64,000 nt of DNA from Isoetes taiwanensis (taxonomy: Eukaryota > Streptophyta > Lycopodiopsida > Isoetales > Isoetaceae): positions 9,886,448 to 9,950,447 of the forward strand of contig JAJEKV010000012.1 of assembly GCA_021234155.1 (NCBI GenBank). Reading direction: 5' to 3'. The notes beneath the pieces are model-generated. The model had not been told where the DNA came from, ran no database searches, and was given only the letters and a program-made list of their open reading frames with translations. Positions 43,961 to 55,859 of the stretch are shown in pieces. Numbering within the stretch: position 1 is the stretch's first letter; each line of letters begins with the position of its first letter. Made by a program: the position numbers and the translations under genes.

Positions 43961-45480
43961 TAGGCCCCATCACCACACAATAACCAAATATTAAAAGACT
44001 ACCAAAAAGAAGATAATTCTAATGTTAGTGGTAATTTTGTGCTTCTAAAATTATCTAGGCATAGCCAATTCAAGTATTGGAAGGCCATTGATCTAGAATA
44101 ATTGATGCGCCTCCCACGGCATACCTTTGCCCATTTCTTTTTTGGTGGGCTGCCAAGCTTCTCGATCAACTCTTAGGGAGACTAATCCCAATGTCGTTGG
44201 GAACTCCAAGAGTTCGCAGTGTGGGTGGTAGATCGCTGGCCCTTCCCTATTGTTTTGGGAAGCTTGCATATTAATCCGTGACAGCTAGTTGTGTTGTTCT
44301 GTACTACACCTGTCACTATATGGTCAGGTGGATGGAAGATTTACATCCTACCATGCACTACACTAGAACCACCATTTTGCCGTATGTCCCTCATTCGTGC
44401 AAGCTTTTGTCAGCATGATTCTTGCTGCAGAAGTGGTGAGGTCGTAGCCAATATATGGAGAGGTGCCTTTTATAATGTTGCATGATGGAGTATAGTGCCT
44501 TTGACTACTACATCAGCCACTGAAAATTTCATAATGCATGGGTGGTTATAGTGTTGAAGACCAAGATGGGATGCCCTGATAATGGTCACACATGAGCACA
44601 GAAGCTCATCTTGGAAAGAACCATCGCCTGTAGCTTCTTTGTGAGATCTTCTTGTGCCTCCTATGGAAAACCTCAGACCACCACATTATGGCACCTGAGT
44701 GGCTCTAGTTGGGTATTCCTGAGGTCTTAGTAGTGCTTTCGACCTAGCGGGATCATTTGCTTTCGACTAAGCTAGAGCCTCAACTGGCTTGTTTTTGCAT
44801 GCTAACATCGGTCTATCATGCTGGGCATGCCTCATATAGCACAACATAGGCAATGGTTGCAGTTTCTACATCCGCCTTCAATGCTTGAAGCTAAAACTTA
44901 GCTCTTGGTGCTTCTCCGCTTGTTTTTCTAACTCCCACATGTAAAGGCTCAACTGCTCATGAGTTTTGGCATAAAGCCCCTTACCTTGCAAGGCAAGTGT
45001 CTTTTACATCCCAACATGAGGAGCTTTCCTCTTGATAGTAATATGCATATTGTTCTCTTTGTTTGGGTCCCATGGGCCAATTAGTCTTAATGGACGATAA
45101 AAATGCATTCTATTCTATTCTAACCTCCAAATCCTGGAGGCTATGTCATGGCACAGTTTCTCTTTCGTAGAGCGTTGAACCATAAAATGCTTCAAATACT
45201 TAAAATGGTACCAAATTAAAGCTCATGGATGATCCTAATGCTGCTCCATTAGCATGGTTGCAAGCAAGACTAAAAACTTGAAGAACAAGAAGAAGCAGTT
45301 TTTATGTCATACCACGTTGAGCATTTTATTGGACATATGATGTACATACTACGCCAACATTGCTTATTGGGTTTGTCCCCACCAGTTTACATTGAATGCA
45401 TTAAAATGGCTCGAACCTATTTGTCATCAAATAGATTATAAAAGCCTCATACTCTATTAAAAACGCATTGCATTTCTATC
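43961..45480. other. Decayed repeat DNA, no gene
   Basis: Likely contains bodies of the two facing LINE-type ends and repeat family R1 (45240-45440). No reverse transcriptase or endonuclease motif is readable. Confidence 0.4.
45045..45130 (+). mobile_element. LINE/SINE-type 3' end with TCTAT tail
   Basis: TTTGGGTCCCATGGG, then AATGGACGATAAAAATGC and (ATTCT)n. It matches the reverse complements of the ends at 43880 and 63790 around GGACGATAAAAA and GTCCCAT. The tail repeat unit differs between copies, as in RTE-type and some SINE families. Confidence 0.5.
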
Positions 45481-45490
45481 CCATTTTGGC

Positions 45491-45543
45491 GTCTAATGGT
45501 AGGTATCCAATTTTTACTCTAGAAAATTGGATACCCGCATTAG
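45491..45543. repeat. Perfect hairpin
   Basis: Arms GGTATCCAATTTT and AAAATTGGATACC (13 bp, 8-base loop) extend outward with TCTAATG/CATTAGA. Isolated; function unknown. Confidence 0.6.
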
Positions 45544-46106
45544 AAAATTCCAATCCATTTTTACTCTGCCCACCTATTAATATGTTAATAATATTTGTGG
45601 ACATTGTTTCTTGATTTTTTATTTTTTATTTTTCCCAAACCAAAAAAAAACGTCTTCCATAACACACCAAAAAACAAACGACATAACCAAAATGATCAGT
45701 TGGGTGGAGAATCAACTAGTGGGGTGTGAAACCCTACAAATCCACCAAGAAATTTGTTGTTTTCACCCAAAAGCCCTAACCAAATGTGCATATCATAGAC
45801 CATCAAAAAGATCCCGAAGAGAGCTTTTCAATGCAATAAAAATCACTCAAAATGGAGTTTGAATTCAAAAGTTATGATAAACACCATATTACTCTCAAAT
45901 CTACATGGCATGCACTTTGCAAAAAAGTATCCGGATTGAAAAGTATAAAAAGCGGGTACCTATAAATTTGGTCAAATCATATGCCAATGGAAAGCTCTCT
46001 ACATAACCTTTCCAAAGAGTCCAAGATCAGCTGAATTTGACCTCTATAGCTCAAGTTATGAGCGTAGAAACAATTGACATTCTCTCTCTAGTGCTTCTCT
46101 TCTTTA

Positions 46107-46107
<1 letters not shown>

Positions 46108-46140
<33 letters not shown>

Positions 46141-46450
46141 AAGGACGACAGTCTATTCATCATCACATCATGAGTACATTCTACATCACTTTATTCTACA
46201 TATCACATGGAAGCCAATCCACTACCTAGCCGCGATACCTTATGCTAGGAGCTGCTTTGCATGTGATTATCGAATACATATGGCAGGTTTAAGGTCTCTA
46301 CCACAGGACCGATTGGCCACACTTGAACCCGTGACCTCGGGGTAATGGATTTTTAAGGTCCCCATTACTAGACCGATATTGGCCAGTTTTGAACCCGTGA
46401 CCTCGGGTGTGGCAGTTTAAGGTCCTGCCACTAGACCACGCCCCGAAGGG
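46108..46450 (-). mobile_element. SINE with tandem tRNA-like heads
   Basis: On the minus strand: CGTGGTCTAGTGGCAGGACC (box A) and CACGGGTTCAAAACTGG (box B). These are followed by a second head CGGTCTAGTAATGGGGACC...CACGGGTTCAAGTGTGG and a partial third (CGGTCCTGTGGTAGAGACC). About 190 bp of unrelated body and a 30+ base poly(A) come next (poly-T at 46108-46139 on the plus strand). The two complete heads suggest a dimeric or trimeric SINE transcribed by pol III. No clear target duplication was found. Confidence 0.8.
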
Positions 46451-46459
46451 ACCTAGATA

Positions 46460-48090
46460 TTACATACAATGGTTTGATAACAAAAGAACCTCTCATAAAA
46501 ATCTTATTTTTTATTAAAACTTTTTTTTCTCCCAACTAGGAAATTGTAAAAGGCATTTGCAAACGTAATAGCCTACACCAAAACTTATAGTAGAACTTGC
46601 AAATTTCAATTTATAGGCTGCAATAGGACAGTATGTACTTCCATTTTATTGCCATTGAAGTCTATGGGAATCTTCCTGTGGGAACGATGCATTTGCACAT
46701 TGATAAGATTGTCTCGCTGCTTTTGGAAGCCAATAAAAGTGTCTATATATAAAAGCATAGTAATGTATAATAATCACATGCATCATGTTCCATGTGTTAT
46801 CATAGGTAGTTTGTTGTACTTATTTGTTCTTTCCTACTTGTTTTATAAATATGTTCCTAGTACACTAACTACTGTTTTAGATTGATTGTGTTTCTTTACT
46901 ATTTTGGATTGCAAAATATTTGCAAAGCAATAGTGGAATTAAAAATTGGCAATATATAAATGTCTCAACAAGAACCTAGCTCAAATGAATATATTCTAGA
47001 TTAGAGTTGATGATGTTCATTCTATAAACTATTTAATATTTTGCTTAATATACAATAACTTTAGTTTAAATATTAGCATGAGTGTAACAACTAGTTGCGA
47101 ATTGTCTCTAAGTGCTTGCGTCATTGATTTCTAATGAAAAATATTGCATTATAAACCAATTAACTTGCTAAAACATACAATACCATGTTTTAAGTGCTTT
47201 GCGTGAGTATAAAACTAGATATGTCTCTCGTATGCTAATACTTACAAATGAAGAATCGCATAGGGACTAATCAACATGGCATTAATCCCAGATCGACAAT
47301 AAAGTTGAACTAAAATCTATAAACTAAACATTTTCCATAACTTTGTGTCTTAAGTGCTTGGCATGGGTGTAATGATTAGCAATAATTAATAAGTTATGCT
47401 ACAATTGTCTCTAAGTAGTTGTCCTTAATATACTTACATTTCTAGTCAATATGAATGCATGGATTGTTTATAGCATAATATATACATGAAGCAAGGTATA
47501 TTCAATTAACACTATTCTAAAATAAGATAACGCATCAAGAGAAGGATCAAAATCATATCACACTTTTATTAAGACTCCTCAACAAGTCACCAAAATTAGA
47601 AGTTGTGCAAGTCCAATCATTGAATGCGTTTATTTCATGGAAGTTTTCAACTTAGAATATGCTATTTGAGACAAAATCCTAGCCACCATAATGGAAACCC
47701 TAAAACTGGAATACCAACAAGGTATAAAAGTAGGCCAAAAATGATCGAATACACAATGGTTAATAATTTGCACATCAATAATAATAGTCTAAACTATTAC
47801 ATAAGCTGCTACTCATGATTTGATCCTGAGTATCACCATTAAGCATTAACAGAAAGAAACCAATATACATTTTGATTCGAGCGCAAGCAATCATGGTTGG
47901 ACTTAAAAACACATGTCACAAAATTTAAGAACTTTTAATTCAAGTTCAAGCAATCATAGCCGAATTTCAAAACATACATCACAAAATCTTTATAAGAACG
48001 AAGCAATCAACCCTGCTTTAGATTCGTTAAGCCGTCAAGAAGGATTCAAATTCATTTTGTTAATCCTACAATAAGGATTCATGATATTCG
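46460..48090. other. Intergenic, no gene
   Basis: AT-rich. 46775-46975 matches 23985-24180. Recurrent TTAAGTGCTT.GC / CTCTAAGT words between 47100 and 47430 suggest old tandem repeats. Confidence 0.4.
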
Positions 48091-48091
48091 A

Positions 48092-48360
48092 GGAAAGCCA
48101 GAATTGCAAAATGATCGATTTTTTATGCTCTAGCATAAGCGAATGGCAGACATGAAGTTTTTGAAGCACAAAGAATCGGAACGAATGTTTAATATCATAC
48201 TTAAACTGCATCTGTCCATATGTGAAAGGGAAGCCAAAATTGCAAAATGATCGATTCTTTCTACTCTACCATAAGCGGACGACAGACATGAAGTTTTTGA
48301 AGCACAAAGAATCGAAAAGAATGTCATATTTGATATTTAAACTGCACCTACCTATATTGG
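48092..48360 (+). repeat. Tandem duplication of about 137 bp
   Basis: Two units share GAATGTTTAATAT/GAATGTCATATTTGATAT, AATTGCAAAATGATCGATT and GACATGAAGTTTTTGAAGCA. No coding. Confidence 0.65.
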
Positions 48361-48655
48361 CACAAAATAAATTCCTCAAATTTTTAGCAAACTTGCCTAA
48401 CTGGAGTTGCACCATTTCATGCAATTTTAAGTGTCCACGTCAACACCCATGTCAGCACACCCACATCATTCTATCTCCCCGGATGCATCTTGAAGTCTAG
48501 CAACCTTCCTAACGCTCCCTTACTTTGTGTGCTTAAGGGTTTTAATGACATACAAAAGTTTAGAATGGACCTCTTCATAGCAGAAGTTCAAAATTGAGAC
48601 ACCGTGTCTTGGAGACTGGTAGCTCTAATAGGTTATTAGGTTTTGAGAAAACCAT

Positions 48656-51098
48656 TGTTGCCCATTTTTGGCAACATAGACCAGCATCTATGTATCAAAA
48701 CCTTTGTTTCATTTATATTTCCTTCAAGAAAAAGTTCCAGGCTATTGTGATCCCATCAGAGTTTGGAAGACATTTGACCAAGATTGGAAGACATTTGGGA
48801 TCTCCTATTATGGCCTAGTCTTTTCCTTGAGGTAAAACACCTTTCTAGACACATTCCTATTAGTTTAACATTTTCCTTTGATTTGAAGACCAGGCAAAGG
48901 CTATAGCAAGTTTATCAAGGAGGCACAAGACATTTTACCAAAGCTCAAACCTTATGAAGCTTGCTTGAGAAGTTTGAAGTCACACACATGAGGATGCTAC
49001 CCTAGAAGTGAAATTTGCTCTTGTTCTAGCCTTGAAGTTTGGAAGACCCTTATAAAAGTTTGGAAGACCTTAGGCTTTGAGCAAATCTATCTTCACTATG
49101 AGGTATGAATTGAGCCCTAGAAACAATTTGAGATAAGATCAAGTGCTCTGAGAGGTACCCATCTCTTCTTCATTCCATTCATCTTACATTTCCCTTTCTA
49201 TATCCCAAGAGCCTTCAAAACTTTTCCTTCACCATTGTTTCCACTTTTGAGACCTTTTCTCATCATTCTACTACTTATTTTTATTGATCTCACCTTCATT
49301 TGAGAATTGTCCCCTAGTGATCTTGAAAACCTTCAAAGGCAAGAAAGCTTTTTTTTTCATTCTCATTTCATCTTCCTAAACCCTAGTATAGCCTATTTAC
49401 ACCCTTTTCCCATCTTTTTTCCTATGACTTTTCACCATCCCTATGTTGCAATATTCATTGACCATGGGTCAAAAGGGACAAAAATTCAAATGTTTCAGGT
49501 TTGACCTAAAAACTCTCTAGATGGAAAGCTTGAAAAAAAAGCTAATTTGGTCTTTTAAAATTCAAAAAAACCCTTGGGAAGACCTTCAAAATTGGATTCT
49601 TGGGATGCGTGCCAAAAAATAAAAACCTATTCTAGCCTATCTACCCTATCTATTTACAGATAGTTCGAGGTCACCCCATTTTTCCACGCGGGCAAAGGGC
49701 GGGGGGGGCGGTTTCTGGCTGGGTGTCCCTCTGCGTGTGGCATAAATTTAATAGTGGGCCCGCATTATTCCTTATATCGAGGCCTTGAGAACCACTTACT
49801 GTGGGATATATCACCCTTAAGAATTTTTGATGAACCCTAAGAAATAGGGGAAACACCGCTAAATCCGGCCAATTAGGTGCCTAAATTTGATTGAATCCCG
49901 CCAATTTTCGCCCGAAATTAGCTCCTAAACCTTTTCCGAAACCATGGGGATCCTTTGTGGCACTTGATTCGATAGAAATTGCTCAATTTGGGCCTCAAAT
50001 CACTCAACCGAGCTAGCTTTTGGGAAGAACAGTTCTTAAGCCAAGAAACAGATCAAATCAAAGACGCCCCTCGAGAGATAGACCTCTGTGGATCTTGGCG
50101 CATTTTGATATTGACGATATTATCTTGCTCTGCTCTATTCGAAATTTGCTCTGCTCTGCTCGTGATTGAAGATCTGTCCCAGTGTGATTTGTTCGACAGC
50201 TGAGGCACTTCAACTACAACTCAAAAAATCATTTCATTCGGCTTCATTGGTAGTTCTGAGATTCACTAAAGGCTCAGACAGACCTGGATTTTACTTTCAA
50301 ACACTATTATATGTTTGAATTTGGTAATGCCTTGCTAACACTATCAAATTTCTTGTGTTACATTTCTATAATGCATAGTCTTTGCCTGGAAAGTTGTTGT
50401 CACCATTGTATATTCATCTTTTGTAATCCTGCATTGTGCTTTTTAAGCTAAAAAACTAAAAACAAAACCCAAAATATTTATTCCAAGCTATATTCTTTTC
50501 AGATAGTTGCATTTCATCTTCATAAAAACCTTAGAGACCTACACATTCAAAGAAAACACATAAAAAGACCTTTTTTTTTCATAAGCATCCACGAGTTTGT
50601 TCTTTTCCCGAGGCCTCGGCTACTTACAGAGAAACCAAAACTTTTTTTTTGCTATTTAAACCCTATGCACATGATCTAGGGGTTATTTTGAAGTTACTGC
50701 ACAGATCCCAACTCAAGATTCCTTATCAAACTCCATCCGCAAATTTTGGCTCTGTTTTTTGGCGCCAACTTTTTGACCCGACTTTGACCTACATTTTCTC
50801 AACCTTCCCCTATTCAAATCAAGTCAAATCTCCACCCCCAGTTTTCCTTTGCTTGTTGATCATCTATACCACCAATCACATCTCAAAAATCTCACAAGGT
50901 GTGTCTGCAAGGCCATTTTTTGCTCTGACAGTTTTTTCAGTTTCAGGGACTTTAGTGATTTTGGAAAAACCAATATTCCAAAATGACTTTTCTCACTTCA
51001 TATGTCAAGGATTGATCACCCTAAGTGATCTGGAGGTCCTAACCATTTTGTTTGAGCTTCCTTGAGGATAGACTAAAATTCCAGGTTTTAGGCTAACA
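48656..51098 (+). repeat. 5' LTR of second Gypsy element
   Basis: Opens with a small inverted pair (TGTTGCC, CATTTTT, GGCAACA). A TATA-like CTTATAAAAG lies at about 49050. First 500 bp appear identical to the 3' LTR; most differences are 1-few-base indels near 49140 and 49620-50100. Open frames inside (for example 50649-51065) are LTR sequence and not genes. Confidence 0.92.
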
Positions 51099-51100
51099 TT

Positions 51101-51118
51101 TTGGAGGTCCTACCGAGA
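51101..51118 (+). other. Primer-binding site, tRNA-Gln type
   Basis: TGGAGGTCCTACCGAGAT, two to three bases past the LTR. Its first 11 bases complement the CCA end and acceptor stem of plant tRNA-Gln (TAGGACCT-CCA). It abuts protease codons directly, so gag has been deleted. Confidence 0.65.
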
Positions 51119-51122
51119 TGTC

Positions 51123-51596
51123 ATGCCTTATCATGTTATGAAAACACTGAATCTCAAAGTAGAAGACAACACTTCTATTGTTCTAAAATCCTTTTCCAAT
51201 GCTAAGGTAGTACCAAAGGGAGTGGTGAGAAATGTGTCTCATTATCTGAGGGGAATCATTGTCTTAGCTACATTTGTGGTTGTTGACTTTGAGAATGTTA
51301 ATCATGCTAACATTTATGATTTATTACTGGGAAGAAGGTGGATGAAAACAGTAGATGCTAGGCCTATATGGTCTGAAGGTATTTGCACTATTTCAAATGG
51401 AGCAACTTCCATTAAACTGGTAAACCAAACTGACCCTTCTGCTAACATTAGATTCATAGATGTGGATATCTTGCAGGAAGAAGAGTTAGGAGTTTACAGT
51501 TTAGGTCTAGATGTTGATATAAATGCAGAAGTTATCAACTTTGCTCATGTAGAGTTCCCCGATCCAAAAAGAAAACAAGGCCTACCTTTGGTTTGA
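51123..51596 (+). pseudogene. Protease remnant
   Basis: Begins MPYHVMKTLNL and contains YDLLLGRRWM, the C-terminal half of a Gypsy aspartic protease (usually N-x-MP...YDLLLGRDWL). The catalytic D-S/T-G half is missing. 157 codons open. Confidence 0.7.
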
Positions 51597-52010
51597 TGGA
51601 GGTATGTCTAAGAAATTAGGGGTTGCTTCTTCTTTGCTGCTATTCTCAAGGATGCGAGATCTTAAGTGATGACTAAGATAGGGAGAATTCATCCTAATAT
51701 TTCTTCTAATGCAGCAGAATATAGGGCCCTCATTGCAGGCCTACAGGAAGCAAGGTTCATGAATATTTCCCATATTGTTATCTATGGAGACTCACAACTT
51801 GTTTGCAAACAGATTTTGGGAGAATACCAAACAAAACATCAAGATATGGAGGATCTGAACACACAAGCTCGAGAATTGCTAACTTTTTTTGATCATTGGG
51901 AAATTTATCATATTCCAAGGTCTAAAAACTTTGAGGCTGATTCTTTGTGCAGGAAAACACTCTTAGAGCATCTCTCTCGAGGGAGCTATCAAGGAAGATG
52001 TCCTAGATGA
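51588..52010 (+). pseudogene. Additional RNase H domain (aRNH-like), upstream of RT
   Basis: WFDGGMSKKLG, then after a frameshift NAAEYRALIAGLQEAR, IYGDSQLVCKQILGEY and RSKNFEADSL. The D, E, D, D catalytic positions of a RNase HI fold can all be found, though in more than one frame. The AAEYxAL...GDSQLV style is that of the archaeal/plant-type RNase H acquired by Tat-like retroelements. Its position before RT is unusual: Tat elements, as I know them, carry it between RNase H and integrase. Confidence 0.7.
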
Positions 52011-52018
52011 AGATGAAC

Positions 52019-53000
52019 TCTCGGTTTCATCCTATCTTGACCATCAACCTAGCACAAGAGGAATCACACAAAGAACTTGAAGTGCACAAAGGAGGTATGT
52101 CCAGGACTTTGCAAATGGGAGATCTATATGATGAAGATTGCAAAGGTAAAATGATTAAGTACTTTGAAGATTGGGTGGATGTTTTTGCATGGGAATATTC
52201 AGAATTGAAAGGGGTTGATAGGAGCATTTGTGAGTTTGAGATAAAAGTTCGTGAAGATACTAAACCTGTCATGCCAGAGATTGAGAAGAATTAATTCCTC
52301 ACTTTTAGATCTTATCAAGCAGGAATTATTCAAAATGCAGGAGTCAGGTTTGATAGTTGACATTGTGAACCCTTCTTGGGTTTCTTGTATTGTTCCAGTT
52401 CTAAAAAAGAATGGTTCTCTAAGAATATGTGTGGATTATAGAGATCTAAATAAAGCTCTTGTCAAAGATTGTTACCCTTTGCCTTTTTGGAAGAAATACT
52501 TTATGCAGTGGCTGGCAAGTCTATGTACTCATTTTTGGATGGTTTCTCTGGTTTTAATCAGATTAGCATCAAAAAAGAAGATCAGCCAAAGACATCCTTC
52601 ATTACTCCATGGGGAACTTATGCAATGAAAAGGATGCCTTTTGGCTTAATGAATGCCCCTGCTACATTTCAGAGAGCTATGGATACTGTCTTTGCAAACA
52701 TGACTCCTGAGCAATTCAGAGTTTATCTTGATGATTTATGCTTAGGTACTCGGGTACAAGTGATCATATTTCAGAGCTAACAAGGATATTTACATTGTGC
52801 AGACAAACTGGAGTTAATCTCAACCCAAAGAAGTGCATCTTTTTGGCATCCAAAGGCCAGCTCTTAGGCCATGAGGTTTCTGCTAAAGGCCTTCAAGTAG
52901 CTGAAGAGAAGATCATAGCTTTAAAAAAGCTTCAAACACCGGGACAATTAAAGAAGTCAAGGGATTTATGGGAATGACCTCTTTCTTAAGAGTGTATGTG
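52019..53000 (+). pseudogene. Reverse transcriptase
   Basis: ESGLIVDIVNPSWVSCIVPV and LRICVDYRDLNKALVKDCYP in one frame. After a frameshift: SFLDGFSGFNQISI, MPFGLMNAPATFQRAMD and the intact active site VYLDDL (near 52720). A further frameshift precedes NLNPKKCIFLASKGQLLGHEV. At least two frameshifts in all. Confidence 0.85.
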
Positions 53001-53570
53001 CCTAATTTCTCTCACCTTATTAGTCCTATCTCTAAGTTGACTAGAGTAGGCCAAGTTAGTAAAAGAGAAAGTAAATATAGGCTGTTGTTTGACTGATGAG
53101 TGTGAAAAAGCTTTTTTGCGGATCATAGAGGTTATTTGCCATTCTACACTTTTAAAAACTCCAGACCTTTCATTACCATTTAAAGTTTACATAACTATCA
53201 CTAAAAAGGCTCTTTGGAGTTGCCATTTTGCGGGATAGACACCCTATTGCTTTTGCAAGCAAACAATGGTCTCAAACTGAAGAGAAGTATGCTAAGATAG
53301 AAAGGAGTCTTCTTTGCTCTCATCTTTTTGATCGAGAGACAGGGGTCATCTTTTACAAAAATCCCAAGCCACTATCTACATGCTTGCCAGAACCCCATGC
53401 CCTTTTTGTATGGTAAGAAATTAGAAAAACCTAAACTTCATAGGTGGGCTGTGAGGCTTCAATCTTATGATTTAAAGGTAAAGGTTATTCATGTCTTGAA
53501 CAACCCGAAGTTTATACTTGCTGCTGCCTACTTTGAACATGAGGAGTTGATACAAGAAGAAGAAATGACT
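53001..53570 (+). pseudogene. Connection and RNase H
   Basis: FLRVYVPNFSHLISPISKLT, then DRHPIAFASKQWSQTEEKYA (E of the active site in EEKYAKIE), then RWAVRLQSYDLKVKVIHVLN at the C-terminus. Several stops separate these pieces. Confidence 0.75.
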
Positions 53571-54895
53571 AACCTTGTTGTAAATGAACAGGACTTGTCA
53601 ACTATACCAGCTCAAGGTTGGCAACAACCTATTAGGAGGTTCCTTCATGATCGGGGAGATACCTTCTGAATTTTCAAAAAGCCGGGCTTACAAGTTTAAG
53701 TTAAAATGTTTGACTTACTCCTTGGTTGGTGACATCTTGTGCAAGGTAAATAGGGATGGTGTACTCTTAAGATGTGTTGATGAAGATGAAGCTGCCACGG
53801 TACTTATTGAAAATCACAAAGGTGTTTGTGGTGGTCATTTTTGTGAACATACACAACCGCCAAGAAAATATTGAGGTCCGGTTATTTTCGGCCTCATTTA
53901 TTTAAAGATTGTTATGATATTATAAAGACTTGTCATCAATGCGGATCTTTGGCAAAAGAATCTTGCATCCTGCTCCTCTTTACAGAATTGTCTCCCTGGT
54001 CCATTTCAAGTTTGGGGATTGGACTATGTTGGCCCTATCAATCCCCATCCCCCCAAACATGAATACATTGTTGTGGCTACAGGTCATTCACTAAGTGGTG
54101 AAGCGGCACCTTTAAGGAAAGCAAATGCCCATACTATTGCTAGATTTTTGCATGAGAATATTTGCTCTAGGTTTGGCATTCCTTTTAAAATTTTGACTGA
54201 TAGGGGCTCTACTTTTATTAATGAAGTTATTAATTTCCTTGTTTCAAGCCTCAAGATCAAGCATGTGAAAAGCTCACCCTATTATCCTCAAGGAAATGGC
54301 CAAGCCGAAGTCTACTAACAAAGTGCTTAAGGGTATTTTTTGAGAGAAAATGGTTTGCCAAAACCAAAGGGATTGGCACTTGAAATTATATGATGCTCTT
54401 TGGGCTCATAGAATTACTTCTAAAGCAACTACTAATGCCTCACCTTTCAGTTTAGTATATGGAGTAGAAGTCATTTATTCGGTCGAGTTAGAGATACCTT
54501 CTCTAAGGATGGCACTCAAGCTTGAGTTGGAGTTTTTCAAGCCTTGAAGCACACGTGTATGAAGTTCTGTTAAAATTAGATGAAGAAAGGTTTGTTGCAG
54601 AGAATTACAATTTCTTGAAGAAGGCTAAGAGTGCGGCGACTTTCAAGGCTGCTCACAAACTACTGGACAAGTTTGCACCTATGGAATTAGTTTTAAAGTG
54701 GAATGTCGCAGGTGAAGGAAAGCTTTCAAAGTTTGAAAACCCACAGGAAGGCCCTTATCAGATTCTAGGAGATCTTTGGCTGCTCATCTTATAGGTTGGC
54801 AGATCTTGGTACAGGATTAGAGCTGCCAAATCCCATTAATATTCAACACCTTAAAAGATATTGGCCTCAGCATGCCTGCTTGAGCCTCTTCACTT
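53571..54895 (+). pseudogene. Integrase
   Basis: Zinc domain HKGVCGGHF...TCHQCG in two frames. Core triad: Asp in GLDYVGPI (near 54018), Asp in LTDRGSTF (near 54200), Glu in YYPQGNGQAE (near 54305). A stop follows the Glu motif, then DWHLKLYDALWAHRIT, TNASPFSLVYG and the terminal GPYQI-type segment. No chromodomain. Confidence 0.85.
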
Positions 54896-55102
54896 CTATA
54901 TAAGCATTTGTTCTAGCTTAGAATAGGTTAGTTTATAATTTCAAAGTTGAGGTTTTAATATTTCTTCTGACTAGCATATTTCCTTTGAGGTTTAATATGG
55001 TGTTTTCTGTTTAGCTGCAGGAATGTGGCCACAAGGGATAAAGACTTTGATTATTACCTATTAATGAGTTCTATGTTGTCATGACAGGGCCATTTGTCAA
55101 AA
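54896..55102 (+). other. 3' region before the nested transposon
   Basis: Non-coding; the retroelement's 3' untranslated part resumes at 59467 after the nested insertion. Confidence 0.4.
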
Positions 55103-55149
55103 CACATCAAAAACGATGCCCACATCCTCCTTAAAATACCCCCTTTTGG

Positions 55150-55850
55150 AAATGGGGAATTGACGAACAAAGGATAATTTCCTGTGGAGAAGGGGATTCT
55201 AGTTCTATGTTAGGGGTAACCGAGGGGAGTAAATGGGGGATTGCAATTTGAACATGGGGATTTTTTGTAAAAAATGAAGAATGGGGGATGAGGAAAAATG
55301 GGGTAGTCAGGGGTACTAGAGGTAATGGGGGAGTAATAAGGGGATTGCAATTTAGAACATGGGGATTTCTGCTAAAAAAATGAAGAATGGGGGATGACGA
55401 GAAATGGGGTAGTCATGGTTAGTAGGGGTAATGAGGGAGTAACGGGGGATTGCAATTTAGAATATGGGGATTTTCTATAGAAAATGAAGAATGGAGGATG
55501 AGGAGAAATGGGGTAGTCGGGGTACTATGGGTAATTGAGGGAGTAATAGGGGATTGCAATTTAGAACATGGGGATTTCTACAAAAAAATGGAGAATGGAG
55601 GATGACGAGAAATAGGGTAGTCATGGTTAGTAGGGGTAATGAGGGAGTAATGGGGGATTGTAATTTAGAACATGGGGATGTCTATTAAAAAAATGAAGAA
55701 TGGGGGATAACGAGAAATGGGCTAGTCAGGGTTAATAGGGGTAACAAGGGAGTAATGGGGGATGGCAATTTAGAACGTGGGATGAGAAGAAATGGGGTAG
55801 TAGGTTTAGTAGGAGTAATGGTGGCATAATGGAGGGATTGCATTTTTCTT
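55150..55850 (+). repeat. Left subterminal minisatellite
   Basis: About six to seven units of roughly 100 bp. Each contains GGGGGATTGCAATTTAGAA, CATGGGGATTT, AAATGAAGAATGG.GGATGA and AAATGGGGTAGTCA. Extremely G-rich on this strand. Confidence 0.8.
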
Positions 55851-55859
55851 TTTCTTTAT

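Noticed and set aside
50649-51065. Open frame of 138 codons in the 5' LTR, repeated at 61950-62273
   Set aside because: It lies wholly in the LTR and has no domain; repetition is due to the LTR duplication.
55150-55850. CRISPR-like array or centromeric satellite
   Set aside because: Units are contiguous and diverged without spacers, and they lie subterminally in a TIR transposon.
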